Shown piece after piece: positions 56,378-64,000 of a DNA stretch of 64,000 nucleotides. The notes below the pieces were generated by a model that worked only from the letters and a program-made list of their open reading frames with translations, was not told the DNA's origin and ran no database searches. The stretch covers positions 364,882 through 428,881 of the forward strand of contig CAJQUW010005574.1 of the NCBI GenBank assembly GCA_907163375.1, in the 5' to 3' direction. The translations under genes were made by a program, and so were the position numbers. The first letter of the stretch is position 1; each line of letters opens with the position of its first letter. The stretch is from Prostheceraeus crozeri. Taxonomy: Eukaryota > Platyhelminthes > Polycladida > Euryleptidae.

Positions 56378-59300
56378 TGGTAATGATAAAGTTTCTCTAA
56401 GTTGGATGTCAAAGTAAGTGACTTCAAAGTCTCTTTTACCTCATGATTGGGGCAAAATACGACATTGGCCCTGGGTGATTTTGCATTGAGTTACGTTTTC
56501 ATATAGATTTGCGAAATTAAACTCCGATGATGATGTTGTTGGGAATGTTGTATGAAATGACGGTGATGTGTTTCGCTCCTATCTTGGTAAGAGAGCAACT
56601 GATCTTTACAAGGAAATCCTAAGTGCAAATTATCGCTACCTAGAATAGACATTTTCAACATATAGAAGTGGATCTTGGTTTATTTTGTGATTGCAGAATT
56701 GATCTAGATCATTATTTCGATACACATAGTTGCTTGACATGCCACGCTCAATCACCGCGTAATTACACATGACCCCAAACATTAGTGGCTATGCGGGATA
56801 TTGCTGCAATATAAAGTTATATATGTAAGTATAGTTGGCAGTTCCTGTTATATTAGACTTTGCGTCTCATGTGTCTGCCTGTATCAGAGGCTCTTAAACA
56901 ATGTGATAGAGACCTCAATTTTCATGTTCAGGGAAGACAGAACATGCTCTAGCGGTTCATATTAGTGGTTCAAGTGGCAGCGCAGACAACCGTGGACGGG
57001 ACGCGCAAAACTGATAAACGCTCGACCCGCGCGTTTTCTTAAACATCTTCCCATGTTTTAACAGCATCAGATCAAGTGGATTTCTGACTCTTAGTGCAGC
57101 GCATATATACGCGGGTTGGTTAGAAGAATAGAATGTCCTTAAACCACTGGATGTTTGGGGTGTTCGTAATTGCGCCTGAATAACGCGTGGATGTCACCTA
57201 GATGTAGATTTATGCTTTATGTGTGTAGATAAAAATGGACAGTGTTTATAGTATGTTAAGCGTATTTTGATGCTGAATAGGCCTATTTTTAAATAGGATA
57301 CATGTATGAAATGCTACAACTGATTATAAGTTCAAATACAGGAATTAGCCTATTTTAGAAATATACGAGCGCATTAGAGAAAAGAATATCAGAATTAGGC
57401 CTTAATATCGTAAGGTTTCTCGTTTTTCTGGGGGGGGAACAACGTAGATCCTTTCGTATTTATTGATTGAAATGGCACCTAGTGTTATTAATCGATCGAA
57501 ATCCTATGAACTCGAAAAAGCTTGGATCTTGATGCATTGCACCTCAATTGTCGTAGTTTGAGACATCTATGATTTCAAAATATGTTGGTGACGATTTTAT
57601 TGACACATGCAGGAGTGTATCAAAAACTTAAGCGACAAAAATCAAAATTTTGCACGTTGTCGCACCTATCTCGATGGGCCTTGTCGCATTTAACCTCCCG
57701 GGTGGACCTGGTTTTCACTACCAAAATCGATCGGGCTTTTTACGTGAAATAATGAAGAGGTAATCGATCGAATCGCTATTTCGTGGTGGATGAACTTGAC
57801 ATCTTACTGTGATATAAAAGGTCGCCCATATTTAATTTCCAGCTTGCTTCTCTTGACAGCAAACAAAAATTTTGTTGCAGAGTAAGCAAATAAGGCCCAA
57901 TTTTCAAAAAACTGCCAAATCTTTCACAAGTGCAGGGTGGCTTGCAATACTTTTGCGAAATAAAATGCCTTAGATATTGGCTATCTGCCAATCTAAGAGA
58001 TTGGCTATATGCAGGCACATATAGGATGCAAACTTAACGGTTTCTTGGCTATGAGCTATTGGTTTGGGCTACAAACCTAATCGCAACATTTACCTAATGA
58101 TGCATTTCCCAAGCCAGCCTATCGTAATTATAATCCTGCAATATTTTTTATTACACTGCATGTTCAATATTTTTACTTCTACAATTCAACGATCAAGGTC
58201 ATCTTAACTATCACATGTTGATTTAAAAATTTGGCGGGATGGAGTCTGAAGGTCGAAATTACAATCTTTTGCTGCGAAATGCGTTGTATTTGTATTTCTT
58301 AATCTATTCGCGGCTGTTTATGTTTAAATGGCACATAGAATTACAAACTTTACACATAGGAAAATGAAGTAATATGTAAGTTTGCTAGTGTTTACGCTCA
58401 TTTTTACAGCATCATTTAATTAGTATTAGCACATGAAAAGATCTAATTGTTCAAATATTTGACGATGAAACAAATCAAACAACAAAACGAGATTAGCAAT
58501 GTAATATATCCGTAAGTTTTATTATGTCAACATTTTATGGCTTACTGAACTGAGAGCATAACTAGCTGCCTGGACTGTGATACAAATGTTTTGATACATC
58601 CGGTGATTAACATCATCAGTTAAGGTTCAGAAAATCAAGTTCCTATTTCTTATCAGTTGTGTTGAAACTACATACAAGGTTTATAACCTACATTGAGGTT
58701 ATTGCAATGTAACGCATATTTCATTTGAAGGAGCTATACTTTGGTTGTACGATATAACGACATAACTTGAAAATCTTAGTAGGTTGCCTTCTACACCGCT
58801 CGTTTTTAAGGTACATCTGGTGATCACATTCTTTCATTTGAAATTATTCAAATTATCAACATTAGTGAGCATGTAGTGTATCTGAACATGCGTGACTTGA
58901 TATACAGAGAGCGTCTGTTCAACAACTACGATTATGACTCCCTTTCCCCCTTTGCTCTCATGTGTTGAGCGATAAGTATTTCAACATTTTTTGAGTGGTG
59001 AACACGAAATTGAAAATATTTTGACCACTACTTTATTTCCGCTTGTCATGAGCATTCATGAAATTTGTTTAGTAATTAATTGTCTTATCCGACCTTTCCT
59101 TTTGTATTTTTAAAAACTTTTATCGCTTGGTCTCAATTTTTTGGTCATTTAAGGTTCATCGTATAGGGCTATACGCAAGCCTGTACAAATTTCTTACTTT
59201 TATACCTTGTGACGTGAGATTTCCATGGACACTTGAGATTCACTGTGTTTCAGCTATGCACCATGATCGTGGACTGCTGTTCAGACCTTTGTGTACTGTG

Positions 59301-60172
59301 AGTGATGGTCTCGATTTTAATGTACTGCTGTGTTAATGTAATATACGACATTATGTCTGCAATCGAGTATTCTTAACAATACCTTTGATTGTTTTCCGGA
59401 TTTTAATTATACATAACAGCGGTACCTTAAATTCACATATGCAGACAAACCTTTTCCCTTTGTTAATTCTACGGTTTCCATTGTTTCGTGCCTATCAGCT
59501 AGTATATCCAGTTGTTACATTTATTATATTTACCTTCGATTTTTTTTTGGTTTTCAGATATTAGTGATGAATTACAAGCAACACTAATTATCAAGATTGC
59601 TTGTTTTTTGCGGTGATTTTTAAGTGCATTTGTTACATTGTTTTGAACTACAATTGTCGTGTTGTCACACAACTTAGTACAGGCATTTTCAGAGATGTTC
59701 CTAGAGAGAGAGATCTTATACCTTGTAGTTGTTTTTCTATATGCGCCTCGGAGTGTCGATCATCATCGCAATTCTAATGATATTCGGTCTTCATTGCCAA
59801 CCAAATGTTGCAAGTGTTTTTATCCTATCTGACCTTTCTATGCTGTGCTTCCTACTGTAATAGAGTATTGTAAAAATTGAGAACTCGATATTCATCTGTC
59901 GTCCTTCTCCCTTGTGTAGACATTTGAATTTGGTGCAGCTATTGATTTTTGGAGAAGTACCGCCTTCATCAAGCTTTTCACCCGTGAACCTTTTATGAAG
60001 TACCTCGGCTGCTTTTTCCAGAGTTTTGTGCACCATTCTCAGCAGAGTTCATATTTTGATGGACAATAACATTTCTTGTGAAACAGAATATTGGTTTCAA
60101 CTCGTTTCATGGGTGTGGAAGATAGCGATTCAACCGACAATTGAATTTTGAAACAAAAACCATCGCATCGAT
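56378..60172. other. Non-repetitive interior of the foldback composite
   Basis: About 3.8 kb with no recognised domain on either strand. The frames at 57776-58018 and 59791-60036 (minus) and 59127-59336 (plus) are short and featureless. It could be captured host DNA or a decayed internal region. A clear splice-bounded exon was not seen. Confidence 0.5.
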
Positions 60173-60846
60173 GATGTAGTTACTGTACAATAACCGGTAT
60201 TTACCGGTCTTAGGAGTGCTGGAGTGTCGGAGAAGTGTGTGTTCAAACTCAGACTGGATTAGTAGAACACTCTTCCACCGGTTAGAGCACTGTACAAACT
60301 CATTTTCCATGTAGCACCAATTGATTTGTTCATTAATGGGCAGTATTCTTGTAGTTACTGTACAATAACCGGTATTTACCGGTCGTAGGAGTGCTGGAGT
60401 GTCGGAGAAGTGTGTGTTCAAACTCAGACTGGATTAGTAGAACACTCTTCCACCGGTTAGAGCACTGTACAAACTCATTTTCCATGTAGCACCAATTGAT
60501 TTGTTCATAAATGGGCAGTATTCTTGTAGTTACTGTACAATAACCGGTATTTACCGGTCGTAGGAGTGCTGGAGTGTCGGAGAAGTGTATGTTCAAACTC
60601 AGACTCGATTAGTAGAACACTCTTCCACCGGTTAGAGCACTGTACAAACTCATTTTCCATGTAGCACCAATTGATTTGTTCATAAATGGGCAGTATTCTT
60701 GTAGTTACTGTACAATAACCGGTATTTACCGGTCGTAGGAGTGCTGGAGTGTCGGAGAAGTGTGTGTGTTCAAACTCAGACTGGATTAGTAGAACTCTCT
60801 TCCACCGGTTAGAGCACTGTACAAACTCATTTTCCATGTAGCACCA
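60173..60846 (-). repeat. Tandem array in inverted orientation, four units
   Basis: Unit marks GTAGTTACTG at 60176, 60351, 60526 and 60701: exact 175-bp spacing. Reverse complement of the units at 54761-56377. Confidence 0.92.
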
Positions 60847-61201
60847 AGAACTTTTCTGGAAAATCTTATCATTTTTTGAAAAAATCGGTTTTTGGCGGTT
60901 TTTTCCGGTTGTTCGTGTAAGGAAAGTGCTGGAAGTTGCTGTACAAACTCAGGTTTTTGCTCTTGTATCTAAATTTTTCCATCGGAATGCTGTACAAACT
61001 CGCTAACCAGGTAGCACCAATACTTGCACCAATTTTTCGAATTTAAATTTGAATTTTGAAGGTGAAAGAGTTCGAATTTTGGAAAACTTTTTGGCTGTAC
61101 AAACTCTGCGTCATCAGTAGTACCTAAACATGTGGTTTCCTATTCTGTACAAACTCTATTCAAAAAATTGGTGTTGAAGTTGTTGATAACTTCAACGACA
61201 T
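60847..61201 (-). repeat. Outer arm of the foldback composite
   Basis: Matches the right arm of copy A (4030-4391) block for block, including GGTTTTTGGCGGTTTT, CTGTACAAACTC motifs and the tip AACTTCAACGACAT. Minor indels only. Confidence 0.88.
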
Positions 61202-61505
61202 TTGATTTTTTGTATTAGAACAGCATGCTGTGATGCAGCCAAGCCTGACGTGACATCTGACGTCATCACTTTCGAACTTGTAAAAGCGATCAATATGAAC
61301 GTTTAGAGCGGTTTGGGGTTTAATAGGTCGTAAACGTATTACTAACAATATAATGAGTAGCAAGATTAGAAACTAGAAACTGAGCCAGGGAATTCATCAA
61401 ACACAGATATTAATCTGACCATCACTTGCCGGTCCATCGTCGCGGGCCACAGAAAATGACATTGCGGGCTAGAGTTGGCCCGCGGACCGTATTTTGGACA
61501 CCCTG
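61202..61505 (-). mobile_element. hAT end, unit 2, with empty Tc1 target site
   Basis: 61202-61374 matches 22471-22645 and 61375-61505 matches 24306-24436, joined at AGAAACTAGAAACTGAG without the 1659-bp Tc1 element. The TA at 61374-61375 is the unoccupied target. It ends with the hAT tip GACACCCTG at 61505. Confidence 0.95.
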
Positions 61506-62482
61506 ACGTAAGGTAATGGCAAACTTCAACTGCAGTAACTAAGAGCAGCACAGAATTAGATTGTTTAAGCGTATCACTTTGCTAGAAGTGCAAACTGATT
61601 CAAAATAATGGTACATGCAGGAACCTAGTAAGTGGGCAAAAAGAAATTTTTAATACCTTGCAGAGATAGGAAAAATCGTCGTGCGTCGCTTCCGGATTGC
61701 TCTAAAGTCCTTTAAAATGCTCCGATCACCACGATTCCTTCAAATTCGAAGAATTCAGATCATTGCGCAATAGTTTTCTCGATAATGTGGGGACCTCCGA
61801 TCATTATTAAAAAAGATAGCAGGCGCATGAAAAACTGTCACAAATACTTCATGTAGTTACTTAGACATCGACTGTGTCTCTTTGCTGTATGATCAGGTTT
61901 GATATCAGTCACTTGAAACTTCACACAATTTGACGTGTTTTAATGTTGAACTGACTGCTCATTGTTCGATTGCTATGGTATTATGTCAGCAGATTGTGCC
62001 ATTTCATTAACGTTACTTGTTCCAATGTTTCCTTTTTAGTCAAACAGAGGTAAGAGTAGATCTGGTCTAATTCTGTGAAGAGCAGTGTCTTGCATGTTCA
62101 GCTGCACAAAAGGCAAGCAATTTTTACAGCCTTCAATTGCAAGTCAACAATAGAAATTTTCTTTAGCTCGACAAACTGCAATCGGGTGACGGCTTTCGTT
62201 GAAATCTGACTGCTTACTGTTCGATAGCTATGATGCTATAATATCAAATCATTATCTGTTTATTAGCAATGAAAGATACGAAGGGTGACCTATACTAGAC
62301 CAATATAGAAGACAAAGAACAACTGCATAATTCTGTGGTTTGAATGACAATTTCAATTAAAGGATTTCTGTTCAGTGTCGCTTTGGATGAAGGAGAAGTT
62401 AAATCATAGTGGAGGACTTTGAACCTGACATTCTTCGGGCATTTTCTGAATCTAGCTTCTTTCGTACATGCTAGGTAGAGTC

Positions 62483-63300
62483 GATGGATGTAGACAAATG
62501 GTTTTCGAGATTCATGTGACTACACATTGGAAGGTTGAATGAATTCATTCCTGCGAACCATCCATTCCGTCTTTTTGTGGCTCATCTTTTTGTAAAAGAG
62601 AAAAGTCTTCTCATTTGACGGCTATTAAGCTCTCCGCCCCTCGTTAAGACAAAGTCCTGTTATTGCGACGACTCGAGACCCTCAGTATCACCAAAAAACT
62701 GACAGCCTGCAGGGACTGCGGACGACATCCGGTTCATTCAAGGGATATTTTGTCAAAATCATACATGCTGTGAATCAGCCTCCTCCCGTTTCTACAGCCG
62801 TTCCGTTTACATTGCATTGAGAACTTTGACTGGGATCTATTTCTGATTTAATACCTCCTCCCAGATCCTGATTCTACTAGTGATGATCAGAGTTCTGTCT
62901 GCTTCTCTCAATGGGCAACAATGCAAAGTTAATAAATCCTTGGACTATAATCATGTTTGCACGGAATTTTTGGGAATTACGTTGCTCAGTCTTGTAGCGT
63001 TTCTGCTTTCATTTCACCAGTCATCTGGAGACATTTTCGTCGAATCGCCAATGTGTCGTGGAAGTTTACAACACTATCTTGCTGATTCTAAGAAGATGGA
63101 TTGGACTGCGGGAAAGTTATCCTACCGATCAACTGCTAACATCAGTGTGGTTTGGAATACTCGAATTTCTTTAAGGATATCAAGAATGATTCAGAGGGAG
63201 TCAATTCTTGTTTACTTCGAGGGGACTAAAATTGTGCATATGTACGGATTGAGAGCATCTTTGAATTCCAGAGAAAACAAAATCCTGATGAAAAACTTGG
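62483..63300 (+). pseudogene. Second copy of the orphan ORF, frame disrupted
   Basis: Begins with ATGGATGTAGACAAATGG like the ORF at 25384 and follows it to the end. Many short insertions, mostly of single bases, break the frame, so only pieces (SVWNTRISLRIS in another frame, LRASLNSRE) remain readable. The errors are so dense compared with the adjacent 61.2-61.8 kb that base-calling error is as likely as true decay. If real, the gene is dead in this copy. Confidence 0.7.
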
Positions 63301-63483
63301 GGATGTAAGAGTAACAATCCGTCAATTACATAAATAACTTGGCTAGCAGAGACTTGAAAACGATATTGAGTGGCAGCTTTTCGGAATTTCCAATCTTTTG
63401 TCATAGTAATTTGTGATTTTAATATAAATTATATTCAGGCTCTTCGCCATACTATTTGTTTGTACCTTCAGGGTATAATATTA

Positions 63484-64000
63484 ATCCGCACATCCAGATC
63501 AAGTTTCTGCTGGGAAACGAAGTCTAATATCAGACTTACGAAGTCCTATTATCCTATTAATTCTACGATATCTACTCGCCCGCCGGAGCCTTTTTCGGGG
63601 TTTCCTCTTCTTTGTCAGACTAGATCTAAAGAAAAAAAAAAAAAAAAATAAAGAAAGAAAATAATAAATTATAAAAAAAAAAAAAAAAATGGGCGGAAAA
63701 AAAAAAAAAAAAAAAAATAAAAAAAAAACACATGTTAATCCAATCGGGACCCAGATCGAAGTAGTATTTGGTTTTTTTTTTTTTTTTTTTGGTTTTTTTT
63801 GTTTTTTTTAAAAAACGAAATTTTCTATATTTTCTTTATTCTTATTTAAGCGTAAGTGTTAAGCCCAGAGTCTTTTACATGTTATTCCTTAGGTAATTTT
63901 TTATCCATGTTCATGCATCTGTCTTTGATCCTCAGTTGAAACCACATCTCAGATTTGGCAAGTCTCACTAACTATCGAGCAAACCCAAGCACATTGTAAC
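63484..64000. mobile_element. TA-flanked MITE, third copy, cut by window end
   Basis: Starts ATCCGCACATCCAGATCAAG then AGTTTCTGCTGGGA, matching the left end of 26311-26960 as expected for the duplicated block. Interrupted by long A and T runs at 63632-63800 that are absent from the other copies. Confidence 0.8.

Larger units (their letters stand above)
54760..61201. mobile_element. 6.4-kb foldback composite with inverted tandem arrays
   Basis: Both outer junctions fall in what is one continuous hAT sequence in unit 1 (22294 and 22471), so the whole 6.4 kb replaces about 175 bp there and probably entered as one structure. Left: about nine plus-strand 175-bp units (54761-56377). Middle: about 3.8 kb of non-repetitive DNA. 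Right: four minus-strand units (60173-60846) and a complete outer arm to 61201 with the same GAGTTTGTACAG motifs and tip (AACTTCAACGACAT) as copy A at 3253-4391. The left outer arm is missing. No transposase was recognised. Confidence 0.75.
61506..64000. repeat. Unit 2 of the segmental duplication, right part
   Basis: Aligns with 24437 to about 26640 of unit 1. Up to about 61830 the two differ by only a few substitutions. From there on, frequent one- or two-base insertions appear, together with A and T homopolymer tracts at 63630-63820. It contains the damaged copy of the orphan ORF and the start of the MITE. It runs off the window end. Confidence 0.9.

Noticed and set aside
59791-60036. Minus-strand frame MVHKTLEKAAEVLHKRF as a transposon protein piece
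   Set aside because: Only the first 30 residues look protein-like, and no family could be matched.

Overview
This is a stretch of animal genomic DNA: AT-rich, intron-bearing and crowded with transposable elements. There are no operons, no ribosomal RNA and no intact long host gene. The element complement (Ty3/gypsy LTR element, Penelope-like element, RTE and CR1/L2-type LINEs, tRNA-SINEs, many hAT and Tc1-type elements, foldback elements with tandem-repeat arms) suits a marine invertebrate, but the species cannot be named from the sequence.

Layout. 1-6 kb: an inverted repeat, three phase-compatible exons of an unidentified one-pass membrane protein (2001-3052) and a palindromic foldback element (3253-4391). 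6-16 kb: four tRNA-SINEs and several non-autonomous DNA elements, two of them with clean target duplications. 16.3-27 kb: a nested block. A hAT element (16275-24436) was interrupted by a Ty3/gypsy element (18144-22181, duplication AACTA) and by a Tc1-type element (22646-24304, TA target). It is followed by an orphan 251-codon ORF (25384-26139) and a TA-flanked MITE. 27-31.8 kb: a hAT MITE and a decayed CR1/L2-type LINE. 32-48 kb: two small genes for secreted histidine-rich peptides (32075-32296 and 47523-47691) with related 3' UTRs, separated by LINE, MITE and Tc1 relics. 48.7-49.5 kb: a Penelope-like element fragment with a possible hammerhead ribozyme. 50.6-64 kb: a second copy of the 18.1-27 kb block. 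It lacks the Tc1 insertion (perfect empty TA site at 61374) and carries a 6.4 kb foldback composite with inverted 175-bp tandem arrays around about 3.8 kb of non-repetitive DNA.

History read from nesting: hAT insertion; Ty3/gypsy insertion into the hAT; duplication of the block, with one breakpoint exactly at the LTR edge; then Tc1 insertion into unit 1 and foldback insertion into unit 2. Part of unit 2 (55.6-55.75 kb and from about 61.8 kb on) shows homopolymer tracts and dense one-base differences that look like poor sequence quality, so breaks read there are not trustworthy.

The most novel-looking host content is the pair of His-rich secreted peptide genes. The most novel-looking mobile content is the foldback family with tandem-array arms and a repeated 12-base motif.
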